A stretch of 64,000 bases of DNA from Robiginitomaculum sp. Its GTDB lineage: Bacteria; Pseudomonadota; Alphaproteobacteria; Caulobacterales; Maricaulaceae. A program made the translations under genes and the position numbers. Location: assembly GCA_015485335.1 (NCBI GenBank), contig WFTT01000093.1, forward strand, positions 1-64,000, given 5' to 3'. A model generated the notes under the pieces. The model was not told where the DNA came from and ran no database searches. It saw only the letters and a list, made by a program, of their open reading frames with translations. This document shows, in pieces, positions 27,240 to 35,563 of this stretch; the stretch's first letter is position 1; the number at the start of each line of letters is the position of its first letter.

Positions 27240-27860
27240 ATGGATATCGCGCTTGTTCTGTCGTTGATCGGCTTTGCCTTTATGACCACCATCACGCCTG
27301 GGCCCAACAATTTCCTGTTGATGTCATCGGGGGCGTTGTTTGGATGGCGCAAAACCCTGCCGCACATATTGGGCATACAGTTTGGATTCATTGCTCTGCT
27401 CAGTGCTTTTGTCTTTGGGCTTGGGCTGGTGGTGGATGATCGTCCGTGGCTGGTCACCATTGCCAAGATGATCGGGGCGGCCTGGCTTTTCTGGATGGCC
27501 ATACAGTTTTTCAGAACCGCTTTTCATTTGGGACAGTCAAAACCCATACCGCCAGCCAAGGTCAAATCCAGGCCATTTCGTTTTTATGAGGCGGCCTTGT
27601 TTCAATGGGCAAACCCCAAAGCGGTCATTATTGGTTTATCCGTGGGTGGTGGCTATATAGATCTGTCACCCAATATGTCGCTGCGAGCTCTGATCATCAG
27701 CATTATATTTTTGTTGTGTGGTTCTATATCTTCAACCACATGGACGCTGGCCGGCAGTTATTTAAACCGGCATATGTCCAGCGGCCGTTCAGCCGTGTTT
27801 TTGAACCTGCTGATGGGCATTTTGCTTAGCGTGACTGCTGCCCTTATCCTGAGTTATTAA
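27240..27860 (+). CDS. LysE/RhtB family translocator
   Basis: 206 residues with about six membrane segments, of the amino-acid exporter family LysE/RhtB. The N-terminus carries the family signature TTITPGPNNFLLMSSGALFGWR and the second segment LPHILGIQFGF. The QWANPKAVII segment in the middle is also typical. It starts 6 bp after cysQ, so it is probably cotranscribed; a link to cysteine or another sulfur amino acid is possible but only from context. Its stop is 3 bp from that of the convergent pseudopilin gene. Confidence 0.9.
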   Translation: MDIALVLSLIGFAFMTTITPGPNNFLLMSSGALFGWRKTLPHILGIQFGFIALLSAFVFGLGLVVDDRPWLVTIAKMIGAAWLFWMAIQFFRTAFHLGQSKPIPPAKVKSRPFRFYEAALFQWANPKAVIIGLSVGGGYIDLSPNMSLRALIISIIFLLCGSISSTTWTLAGSYLNRHMSSGRSAVFLNLLMGILLSVTAALILSY

Positions 27861-27863
27861 GCG

Positions 27864-28340
27864 CTATTGCGTTGGTGGTAAAAGACTTATGTCTCTGGCC
27901 TTACCTGTGCCGCCAATCTTTCCATCATTTCCAAATGAGTACACATTGAACTGGCCGGTACGCGCTGAATAAAAATACTGATAAGCATGGCCCCAGGGAT
28001 CATTTTTAAACGCATCAGCATTTTTCAGGGCGGCTAATCCTTCTTCTGTAGACGGGTAGCGCAAATGGGATGCTTTATAGTCTTCAATGGCTTTGTTTAG
28101 GATGGAGACATCCTGACTCACTCTTGCCAGACGAGCCTTATACTGACCCGGCAGTATGTTCAGGGCCGCAATAAACGCCAAAACGCTAACCATAGCGACT
28201 GCGGTTATGATTTCCATTGAGGTATAGGGGGAAAACAAACCGCGTTTTAATCTGAAACTGGATTTTGTCTGCAATGCAGATGCATCGATATGAGACAGGG
28301 CAACCTCCACAATTACACAACACGCCCCGGTTTTGTACAA
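27864..28340 (-). CDS. Orphan GspG-like (type II secretion major pseudopilin) protein
   Basis: 158 residues. The long N-terminal helix (about 41-62, SMEIITAVAMVSVLAFIAAL), ARVSQDVSILNKAIEDYKASHLRYPSTEEGLAAL and the calcium-loop C-terminus NDPWGHAYQYFYSARTG, VYSFGNDGKIGGTG, are those of GspG. The cleavage site is odd: aligning the helix Glu as position +5, position -1 is Pro (FSP then YTSME) rather than Gly, and the leader is long (about 37 residues). No other gsp gene is nearby. It may be a degenerate or specialised pseudopilin. The start is uncertain; a GGAGG lies inside the reading frame near a CTG at about residue 14. Confidence 0.78.
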   Translation of the reverse strand: MYKTGACCVIVEVALSHIDASALQTKSSFRLKRGLFSPYTSMEIITAVAMVSVLAFIAALNILPGQYKARLARVSQDVSILNKAIEDYKASHLRYPSTEEGLAALKNADAFKNDPWGHAYQYFYSARTGQFNVYSFGNDGKIGGTGKARDISLLPPTQ

Positions 28341-28509
28341 AACGCGGTTATATTGGTGTTTATACTATAGTACTGCATTTAAGCGAGCAATCTTTACGCC
28401 ACAATTTTCCCCTTGAAGACATTTCACAGATATCGCTGAACCGGAATGAATTTCAGACCTGGTGGGATTAGCTTTTGAATTTACGCTCAATACAGCCCAT
28501 AAGACTGCC

Positions 28510-29499
28510 ATGAAAATTGTGACTAATCATATGCTTTCAGTGGCGCCGATGATGGATTGGACGGATCGGCATTGCCGGTTTTTCCACCGCCTGATCAGCA
28601 GGCATGCACAATTATACACTGAAATGGTGACGGCCAAAGCACTGATCCATGGCGATGCGGTGCGGCTTTTGCGCTTTGATGCGGCTGAGCATCCGGTGGT
28701 TTTACAATTAGGTGGTGCCGAACCTGATGAATTGGCAAGCGCAGCAAAACTGGCCGAAGAGGCCGGCTATAGCGAAATTAATCTGAATGTAGGTTGCCCG
28801 TCCGATCGGGTTCAATCAGGGGCCTTTGGTGCCGCTTTGATGGCAGAGCCAGACCGTGTGGCTGAATGTGTTGCCGCCATGAAGGCGGCAGTTTCCGTCC
28901 CGGTGACAGTCAAATGCCGCCTTGGTATTGACGATCAAAACCCCGAAGAGACATTGCCTGCTTTTATTGAAACCGTGAAGGCAGCCCCTTGCGAGACCTT
29001 TGTTATTCACGCGCGTAAAGCCTGGTTAAAAGGACTAAGTCCCAAGGACAACCGCACCATTCCGCCTTTGGATTATGATCTGGTGCGCACCATCAAAGAG
29101 GCCTGGCCGGATCTGACGATTATCCTGAATGGTGGCTTGCGTGATGTGCCGCATGCGCTGGCAGAAACCAAAATGCTGGATGGGGCCATGCTGGGGCGGG
29201 CCGCTTATCAAACCCCATGGGTATTGGCTGATGTGGATACCATGGTTTTTGGGGATGAAACCGCAAAACCCAATAAGGCCGAAGTAGCACAGGCTCTGAT
29301 GGAGTATGCCGCAGAGGAAACCGCCCAGGGAACACCACTGCATGCCATTACCCGGCATGTATTTGGATTGTTTGCAGGCGAAGCCGGAGCACGTCTCTGG
29401 CGGCGCATCCTTTCGGAAAAAGCCCCCAGACCCGGGGCAGGACCAGAGGTGATTGCCAAGGCGGCCGAGGCTGTATTGGGTGAAAAATGGGCGGCGTAA
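28510..29499 (+). CDS. dusA: tRNA-dihydrouridine(20/20a) synthase DusA
   Basis: 329 residues from the ATG at 28510; a frame from 28462 adds 16 residues without family match. DusA uses FMN and NADPH to reduce U20/U20a in the tRNA D-loop. Segments: LSVAPMMDWTDRHCRFFHRL, NLNVGCPSDRVQSGAFGAALM with catalytic Cys96, VKCRLGIDD, and HARKAWLKGLSPKDNRTIPPL, which is specific to DusA. The stop overlaps the next ATG (TAATG), so it is coupled to the TauE/SafE gene. Confidence 0.95.
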   Translation: MKIVTNHMLSVAPMMDWTDRHCRFFHRLISRHAQLYTEMVTAKALIHGDAVRLLRFDAAEHPVVLQLGGAEPDELASAAKLAEEAGYSEINLNVGCPSDRVQSGAFGAALMAEPDRVAECVAAMKAAVSVPVTVKCRLGIDDQNPEETLPAFIETVKAAPCETFVIHARKAWLKGLSPKDNRTIPPLDYDLVRTIKEAWPDLTIILNGGLRDVPHALAETKMLDGAMLGRAAYQTPWVLADVDTMVFGDETAKPNKAEVAQALMEYAAEETAQGTPLHAITRHVFGLFAGEAGARLWRRILSEKAPRPGAGPEVIAKAAEAVLGEKWAA

Positions 29500-30320
29500 T
29501 GAGTGTTTTCACGGAACATTGGCAACTCATTGTTGCCCTGATCGGGGCCGGGGCCTTTGCCGGTATCATTGCCGGGCTGTTTGGTGTGGGGGGCGGCGTG
29601 GTGATCGTCCCGGCATTATATGCTGCCTTTGGCATTCTGGATGTGGATGATGCGGTGCGCATGAAAGCTGCCGTGGCAACCTCTTTGGCGACCATCATCA
29701 CCACCTCCATTCGTTCAGCCTGGTTGCACTATAAACGCGGTGCGGTGGATGTGCGTATTCTCAAACTCTGGGTACCCTGGATTATGGCAGGGGCTCTGGT
29801 GGGGGCATTTGCGGCCAGTGCCGCTCCTGGCGAAGCATTGACCATGGGCTTTGCCATATTTCTTATTCTTTTGTCTGTGCAAATGGGCTTTGGCCAGCCA
29901 GACTGGCGCTTGCGCGATACCATGCCGTCCAAAGGCCCCAGTGCCGTAATGGCTATGATGGTCGGTTTGTTTTCTGCCATGGCGGGCATTGGCGGCGGCA
30001 TTTTCGGGGTCATTATCATGACCTTGTGCGGTAAACCGATTCACCGCGCCGTCGGCACCGCGGCGGGCTTTGGCGCGGCGATTGGCGTTCCTGCCACTCT
30101 TGGCTTTATCTTGGCAGGTTGGAATGTACCAAACCTGCCGGTATTCTCATTTGGCTATGTCAATGTGGCGGGCTTTATCTTTATTGCCAGCCTGACGGCC
30201 CTTATGGCCCCGGTTGGGGTGGCCTTGGCCCATGCCTTGCCGGTCAAGCATTTGCGCCGCCTGTTTGCGGTATTGATGGTAGTTGCTGGTGGCCTGATGC
30301 TAAGGGATGTGTTGAGCTAG
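29499..30320 (+). CDS. TauE/SafE family membrane transporter
   Basis: 273 residues from the ATG at 29499 (overlapping the dusA stop). It has about eight membrane segments of the TauE/SafE (DUF81) family, which exports sulfite, sulfoacetate or similar small anions. The two repeats GAFAGIIAGLFGVGGGVVIVPAL and SAMAGIGGGIFGVIIMTLCGK are the internal duplication of the family. The substrate cannot be deduced. It ends 4 bp inside the convergent aspartic protease gene. Confidence 0.9.
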   Translation: MSVFTEHWQLIVALIGAGAFAGIIAGLFGVGGGVVIVPALYAAFGILDVDDAVRMKAAVATSLATIITTSIRSAWLHYKRGAVDVRILKLWVPWIMAGALVGAFAASAAPGEALTMGFAIFLILLSVQMGFGQPDWRLRDTMPSKGPSAVMAMMVGLFSAMAGIGGGIFGVIIMTLCGKPIHRAVGTAAGFGAAIGVPATLGFILAGWNVPNLPVFSFGYVNVAGFIFIASLTALMAPVGVALAHALPVKHLRRLFAVLMVVAGGLMLRDVLS

Positions 30321-31084
30321 CGCCGTAAAACAAGCTGATCGCGGCTGGCCTCAAAACGTGACAGCCGTCCAAGATAGCTCATCCCCAATAAGGAAGTATC
30401 CAAGCCCTTCTTCATTACCAGGGCGTCAACATTATGCACTTTCAGGCCACCAATGCTTAGGGTTTCAATCAAGACCGGTGCAGCAAATACCTGTCCGGAG
30501 GCCGTATTAACCGGCACAATGAAGCGTAAATCTTCTTTTCTGTATCCGGCACGGCGAGCATCTGAGAGCGTAAGGGCGACTTTGCTGGCCCCGGTATCGA
30601 CCATAAAGCGAACATGGGTATTGTTAACGCTGCCTTCGGCCCAGAAATGCCCGTCAGAGGCTTTGCGAATGGCCACCGCAGAGCCATTCTGATTGATTTG
30701 ATCCTGGTTGGAAATCGCTTGCGGACGAGAGGGGCTCAGCTCTCCCATCACCGTCTTGCCGACAAAGGCAAAGTCTTGGCGAAAGGCATAAAGGGTGATC
30801 AGCAATAAAAATATACCGATCCAGATCAGACCCTGTCGCAGCGCAAGACCAATTCTGGCCCGCGAGCCGCTGAATATACCGGTGCTGATCATGGTCACCA
30901 GAATGATCAGGAAGACAAATTGGCCGCGATCTTCGGGATTGGGCAATAAATTGGGGGCCAATACGCCAATGCCCAGCATCAAAGCGGCGACAATCAGGGC
31001 AAAAACAGCAAAAAAACCAAGGGCGTTGCGCAAGTTATTTCTCCGATGAAAGGCAAAGCTTAGTGTATTTTCAGAGGGCAGCAA
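30317..31084 (-). CDS. Retropepsin-like aspartic protease, TIGR02281 type
   Basis: 255 residues. Two to three membrane segments at about 20-105, then a clan AA aspartic protease domain (about 145-255) with Asp163 in FMVDTGASKVALT and the downstream LGMSYLGRLSRFEASRDQLVL. A single DTG motif implies a dimer. Members of this alphaproteobacterial family are membrane anchored; the protease domain likely faces the periplasm. Substrates are unknown. The 3' end overlaps the tauE gene by 4 bp; the divergent SLC13 gene starts 70 bp from its start. Confidence 0.88.
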   Translation of the reverse strand: MLPSENTLSFAFHRRNNLRNALGFFAVFALIVAALMLGIGVLAPNLLPNPEDRGQFVFLIILVTMISTGIFSGSRARIGLALRQGLIWIGIFLLLITLYAFRQDFAFVGKTVMGELSPSRPQAISNQDQINQNGSAVAIRKASDGHFWAEGSVNNTHVRFMVDTGASKVALTLSDARRAGYRKEDLRFIVPVNTASGQVFAAPVLIETLSIGGLKVHNVDALVMKKGLDTSLLGMSYLGRLSRFEASRDQLVLRR

Positions 31085-31154
31085 ATAAATTCCATGGAAT
31101 CATAAAATGCTCTAGCCTTTGTGTATGCTGGTTTGATTCACTAGGAGAAAACCC

Positions 31155-32999
31155 GTGCTGCACGACCCACAGCTCTTACGGATGATCCTGGTTCTGGCTG
31201 TCGTGGCCGGGATTGTGATCCTGTATGCATTCGAGCTGTTTGCCATTGAAATTATATCGGCGGCGGCCATAGCAGTATTTTTGCTGCTCTTTCAGTTATG
31301 GCCGGTTCCCAACAGCACCTTTGGCGCAGAGGAAATTCTGGCTGGATTTTCCAATCCGGCGCTGATCGCCATTCTGGCCCTGTTGGTGGTGGGGCAGGGC
31401 ATGTTTCATACCGGTGCCATGGAAGGGCCTTCGCGGGCTTTGGCGGCCTCTTATGACCGTCGCCCCACCCTGACCATGGGGGCATTATTTGGCTTTGTCA
31501 TGCTGATCAGCGCCTTTATCAACAACACGCCGGTGGTGGTGATGTTTATTCCGGTGTTGGTGGCGATTGCCTCGCGGGTTGGCACTTCGGCATCCCGGGT
31601 GATGATCCCCTTATCTTATGTTTCCATTTTGGCGGGCATGACTACGCTGATTGGCTCATCCACCAATATATTGGTGGCTGATGTGCTGAAACGTGAAGAC
31701 GGTATCCGCCTGGACTTTTTTTCGCTGGCGCCTCTGGGACTGGTCTTCGCCCTAACCGGGGTGGTGTATCTGTTGGTGGTGGGGGGGCGTCTATTGCCTA
31801 AACGCGAAGGCGTGATGAAAGAGCGCAGCTCTGGCCGGCAATATATCGCCCAGATCGTCATTACGGCCAAGAACCCGCATCTGGGTGAAGCACCGGTGGC
31901 CGGTATGTTTCCGAACCTGAACACCCTGACCATCCGTATGATTCAGCGTGACGACAAGGTTTTCTATCCCCCGTATGGCGAAGAGGCGACCTTGCAGGAA
32001 GGCGATGTGTTAACAGTGGCGGCCACGCGCAAGGTGTTAAGTGATCTTTTGATTTCCGATCCGGGCATGCTGACCGGCATGCTGCGCGGTGATGCCATTG
32101 TGGAAAGTGCCAATCCCGAAGGCGCACTGGCTATAACCGAGGCAGTGGTGGCACCAGGATCGCGCTATGAAGGCCGCACGCTGGAGCAAATCGGCTTGAG
32201 AGCGCGAACTGGCTGTATTGTGCTGGGGATCCAGCGCCGCTCGCATATGGTGCGCCAAAAGCTTTCCACAATACGCCTGCAAGCCGGTGATGATTTGTTG
32301 CTGTTTGGATCTCGTGCGGATTTGCGTGCCCTGCGCCATGATCGAAACTTGCTGGTGCTGTTATGGTCGATGGCCGATGTGCCCGATATCCGCCTGGCTT
32401 TGCGGGCCAGATTAATCTTCGGGGCGGTGATATTGGCCGCAGCCAGTGGTTTGGTACCCATTGTTGATGCGGCGCTTGGCGGTGCCGTCGCCATGGTGGC
32501 CTTTGGATGCCTTAATTTGCGTCAGGCGGCCAGAGCGCTTGATTTGCGTATCTATCTGCTCATTGGTGCGGCCTTTGCCATGGGAGCCAGCCTGCAGGAA
32601 AGCGGGGCTGCTGAAATGATAGCTAATGCCGCCGTTCAAGCGGCCATGCCCTATGGACCAACGGCCCTGTTGATTGGGCTATTTGCCCTGGTGGCGGTGC
32701 TGACCAATATCTTGTCCAATGCAGCCACCGCGGTGCTCTTTGCGCCTATCGCCATGAATGCTGCGATTAAGTTTGCCGACACCCCGGAAATGGAAAACAA
32801 GCTGGCCGTGGCCGCGGTGATGACAGTGATTTATGCGGCGAACTGTTCCTTTGCAACGCCGATTGCCTATCAAACCAATTTGTTGGTTATGGGGCCGGGG
32901 CATTATCGGTTTATGGATTATTTGCGGGTTGGAGGGCCTTTGGTTGTATTGATATGGCTGGTTTTTTCGCTAATCGCACCCTATTATTTTGGTTTGTAG
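31155..32999 (+). CDS. SLC13 family permease with two TrkA-C (RCK_C) domains
   Basis: 614 residues, starting at GTG 31155 with AGGAG 8 nt upstream. About 11 membrane segments of the DASS/SLC13 anion symporter type are interrupted in the middle (about residues 205-385) by a cytoplasmic region with two TrkA-C domains (NPHLGEAPVAGMFPNLNTL; EAVVAPGSRYEGRTLEQIGLRARTGC). The SSTNILVADVLK segment carries the conserved SNT-like motif, repeated as LSNAATAVLFAPI. Substrates in this family are sulfate, phosphate or dicarboxylates. Proximity to cysD-cysNC makes sulfate plausible but not shown. Confidence 0.9.
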   Translation: MLHDPQLLRMILVLAVVAGIVILYAFELFAIEIISAAAIAVFLLLFQLWPVPNSTFGAEEILAGFSNPALIAILALLVVGQGMFHTGAMEGPSRALAASYDRRPTLTMGALFGFVMLISAFINNTPVVVMFIPVLVAIASRVGTSASRVMIPLSYVSILAGMTTLIGSSTNILVADVLKREDGIRLDFFSLAPLGLVFALTGVVYLLVVGGRLLPKREGVMKERSSGRQYIAQIVITAKNPHLGEAPVAGMFPNLNTLTIRMIQRDDKVFYPPYGEEATLQEGDVLTVAATRKVLSDLLISDPGMLTGMLRGDAIVESANPEGALAITEAVVAPGSRYEGRTLEQIGLRARTGCIVLGIQRRSHMVRQKLSTIRLQAGDDLLLFGSRADLRALRHDRNLLVLLWSMADVPDIRLALRARLIFGAVILAAASGLVPIVDAALGGAVAMVAFGCLNLRQAARALDLRIYLLIGAAFAMGASLQESGAAEMIANAAVQAAMPYGPTALLIGLFALVAVLTNILSNAATAVLFAPIAMNAAIKFADTPEMENKLAVAAVMTVIYAANCSFATPIAYQTNLLVMGPGHYRFMDYLRVGGPLVVLIWLVFSLIAPYYFGL

Positions 33000-33031
33000 G
33001 CGATAAGAAATGCGAGTTATAAAGTATTGTC

Positions 33032-33760
33032 ATGACCCATCCCTTTCCCCTTAAACAATTGCGGTTCTTCCTGACGGCTCCGGCGCCGTGTCCGTATTTG
33101 CCGGGGAAAATGGAACGCAAACTGTTTACCCATTTGCATGTTCTGGATGGACCGGAACTGAATGACAGCCTGACACAGGCAGGGTTTCGCCGCTCTCAAA
33201 ATATTGTTTATCGCCCGGCGTGCGAAAACTGTTCGGCCTGTCGTTCGGTACGGGTTTTGGCGGCACAATTTAAACCCAGTCGCACCCAGCGCCGTGTGTT
33301 CAAAAAGAATGCCGATCTGAACCGCAGTATAGAGGCCGCCCTGGCCAGTGATGAGCATTATGCATTATTGCTGCGTTATGTGCGGGCGCGCCATCCCGAT
33401 GGCGGTATGGAGGACATGTCGTATGCTGATTATCTGAGCATGGTGGAAGATTCCGCCGCGCGCAGTCAGGTTTGCGAATATCGCGATGATAGCGGGAAAT
33501 TGCTGGCCGCGGCGCTGGTGGATCAGCTCAGCGATGGCCCCTCGCTGGTCTATAGTTTTTATGATCCTGGATCGATTTCCCGGTCATTGGGAACCTATAT
33601 CATTCTGGATCATATTGATCAGGCCCAAAAAAATAATCTGCCCTATGTTTATCTTGGTTTTTGGATACAAAACAGTGACAAGATGCGCTACAAGGCCCAA
33701 TACAGGCCCTTGGAAGTTTTACGCCCCAATGGCTGGGAAATTCTGGAGAAAAGCGAATAA
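33032..33760 (+). CDS. bpt: Aspartate/glutamate leucyltransferase (Bpt, ATE family)
   Basis: 242 residues. The bacterial branch of the Ate1 family (Bpt) transfers leucine from tRNA to N-terminal Asp or Glu, creating an N-degron for ClpS-ClpAP. Family features: LTAPAPCPYLPGKMERKLFTHL, the cysteine-rich RPACENCSACRSVRV, and the GNAT-like YVYLGFWIQNSDKMRYK ending. The stop overlaps the ATG of the following TRAP binding protein gene by one base (TAATG). The second N-degron transferase, aat, lies at 61494-62144 of the window. Confidence 0.95.
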   Translation: MTHPFPLKQLRFFLTAPAPCPYLPGKMERKLFTHLHVLDGPELNDSLTQAGFRRSQNIVYRPACENCSACRSVRVLAAQFKPSRTQRRVFKKNADLNRSIEAALASDEHYALLLRYVRARHPDGGMEDMSYADYLSMVEDSAARSQVCEYRDDSGKLLAAALVDQLSDGPSLVYSFYDPGSISRSLGTYIILDHIDQAQKNNLPYVYLGFWIQNSDKMRYKAQYRPLEVLRPNGWEILEKSE

Positions 33761-34899
33761 TGAAACGCAGAACCTTACTGACCGCAGGCAGCCTGGGGCT
33801 TGGGGCGGCCCTGGCTGGGTGTGGCGGTCCACAAAGTGCAAAATCTGGTGCTCAATCCCAAGATGGCAGCCCGGCTTCGCCTGCGGTTTTGCGTAAAAAA
33901 GCCCGCACGCTCAGGTTGGTGACGGCCTGGCCCAAAAACTTTCCAGGCCTAGGCACGGTTGCCGAGGAAATCTCCCAGAATATTGGCACGCTTTCGGGGG
34001 GGACGCTGGCCGTAAAGCTGTATGCCGCCGGCGAGCTGGTACCGGCCCATGAAGAATTTGATGCAGTGTCATCGGGCGCGGCCGACATCTATCATGCCTC
34101 TGAATACTATTGGGTCGGCAAGTCCAAGGGGTTTGCCTTTTTTACCGCTGTGCCCTTTGGCATGACGGCGATTGAACAATTGGGTTGGGTTAATGATGGC
34201 GGCGGCAAGGCCTTGTGGGACAAGCTGTCGGCGCGTTTTAACCTAATTGCCTTTCCGGCTGGCTCTACGGGGCATCAGATGGGCGGCTGGTTCAAAAAAG
34301 AAATCAATACGCTGGATGACCTCAAGGGCTTGATCATGCGTATTCCTGGCCTTGGTGGCGATGTAATGCGCGAATTGGGGGTATCCCCCAAATTGCTGGC
34401 CGGCGGGGCGATTTATCAGGCCCTGCAATCGGGGGCCATTGATGCCACTGAATGGGTGGGGCCATGGAATGATATGGCGTTCGGGTTTTATCGCGAAGCA
34501 CCCTATTATTACGGCCCAGGTTTTCATGAACCGGGCTCAACCGTGGCCCTGGGTTTCAACCTTGAGGTTTGGAACAGTCTTAGTCCACAAGAGCAAATGG
34601 CGGTAAAGGGAGCTTGTGGCTGGGCCATGAGTACATCTTTGGCCCAGTTCAGTTGGCAAAATGCCAAGGCCCTGAAAACCCTGAAAGACGAACATGGGGT
34701 ACAGGTTCGCAATTTCTCGGATGAAATATGGAAAGCCCTGGGGGCGGCCACTAAAAAAGTGTTGGCAGAGGTTGGCCAGTCTGACCCGGAAACCCAGGCC
34801 ATTCACGATAGTTATATGGTCGCTTTGAACGAAGCCAGTGCCTGGGCACAGGTCTCCGATGGCCCTTATTTGCGTCTACGTTCTCTAGCCGGTTTTTAA
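33760..34899 (+). CDS. TRAP transporter substrate-binding protein (DctP family)
   Basis: 379 residues. The N-terminus MKRRTLLTAGSLGLGAALAGC has a twin-arginine-like RRTLL motif and a lipobox ending in Cys21, so it may be exported by Tat and lipidated. The mature part is a DctP fold: LRLVTAWPKNFPGLGTVAEEI, SSGAADIYHASEYYWVGKS, FTAVPFGMTAIEQLGWVNDGGGKALWD, GSTGHQMGGWFKKEI, and ATEWVGPWNDMAFGFY. These match the TakP-like branch binding alpha-keto acids or similar carboxylates; the ligand is inferred. It is translationally coupled to bpt upstream and overlaps dctQ downstream. Confidence 0.92.
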   Translation: MKRRTLLTAGSLGLGAALAGCGGPQSAKSGAQSQDGSPASPAVLRKKARTLRLVTAWPKNFPGLGTVAEEISQNIGTLSGGTLAVKLYAAGELVPAHEEFDAVSSGAADIYHASEYYWVGKSKGFAFFTAVPFGMTAIEQLGWVNDGGGKALWDKLSARFNLIAFPAGSTGHQMGGWFKKEINTLDDLKGLIMRIPGLGGDVMRELGVSPKLLAGGAIYQALQSGAIDATEWVGPWNDMAFGFYREAPYYYGPGFHEPGSTVALGFNLEVWNSLSPQEQMAVKGACGWAMSTSLAQFSWQNAKALKTLKDEHGVQVRNFSDEIWKALGAATKKVLAEVGQSDPETQAIHDSYMVALNEASAWAQVSDGPYLRLRSLAGF

Positions 34900-35561
34900 T
34901 GTCGTTTTTGTTTTCCAATACGGTGCTCAGTTGGGCTCTGCTCTGGGCACAGCCATTGTTGCTTATGGCCTTTGCCCTGTTGTTTATACGGGCTCTGGGG
35001 CGACGTGCCGAGACCCTCGTCGAGATATCCATACGTCTGGTGCACGTGGTGGACCGGATCAGCTCGGCCATTATAGAGTCCGCCAAATGGCTCGCCCCCA
35101 TGATGGCCTTGACGGTAGCGGCCCTGGTGATCACTCGTTATGTCTTTGGCCTTAGCGCCATCAAACCACAGGAATCTGTGATTTACATGCATGCGCTTTT
35201 GTTTTTGCTAGCGGCACCGGCAACTTTGCTGACCAATGGGCATGTGCGTGTGGATATCTATTATGCCAAATTATCGGAACGGGGACGAGCCATTGTGGAC
35301 CTGTTGGGTGCCAGTTTTTTATTGATGCCCGTGGCGATTTTGATTTTCAAATATGGTGGGAATTATGCTGCCCGCGCCTGGGTCTTCCATGAAGGTTCTG
35401 CCGAGGCCAATGGCTTGCAGGCGGTCTATCTTTTGAAAACCTCCATACCTGTCTTTGCGGCCTTGATGATGGCACAGGGCTCGGCCATGGCTCTACGGGC
35501 GGCGCTTTGTCTTTATGGGGCCCCCATGCCTGCACCACAAACGATCGAAGAGCACGTCTAG
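34899..35561 (+). CDS. TRAP transporter small permease (DctQ family)
   Basis: 220 residues with an N-terminal membrane segment (about 12-32), then the four DctQ segments (about 65-205) including LVITRYVFGLSAIKPQESVIY, which has the family Trp/Glu-like helix junction, and HALLFLLAAPATLLTNGHVRVDIYY, the most conserved DctQ signature. It overlaps the binding-protein gene by one base (TAATG) and precedes the large permease by 2 bp. Confidence 0.92.
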   Translation: MSFLFSNTVLSWALLWAQPLLLMAFALLFIRALGRRAETLVEISIRLVHVVDRISSAIIESAKWLAPMMALTVAALVITRYVFGLSAIKPQESVIYMHALLFLLAAPATLLTNGHVRVDIYYAKLSERGRAIVDLLGASFLLMPVAILIFKYGGNYAARAWVFHEGSAEANGLQAVYLLKTSIPVFAALMMAQGSAMALRAALCLYGAPMPAPQTIEEHV

Positions 35562-35563
35562 GG

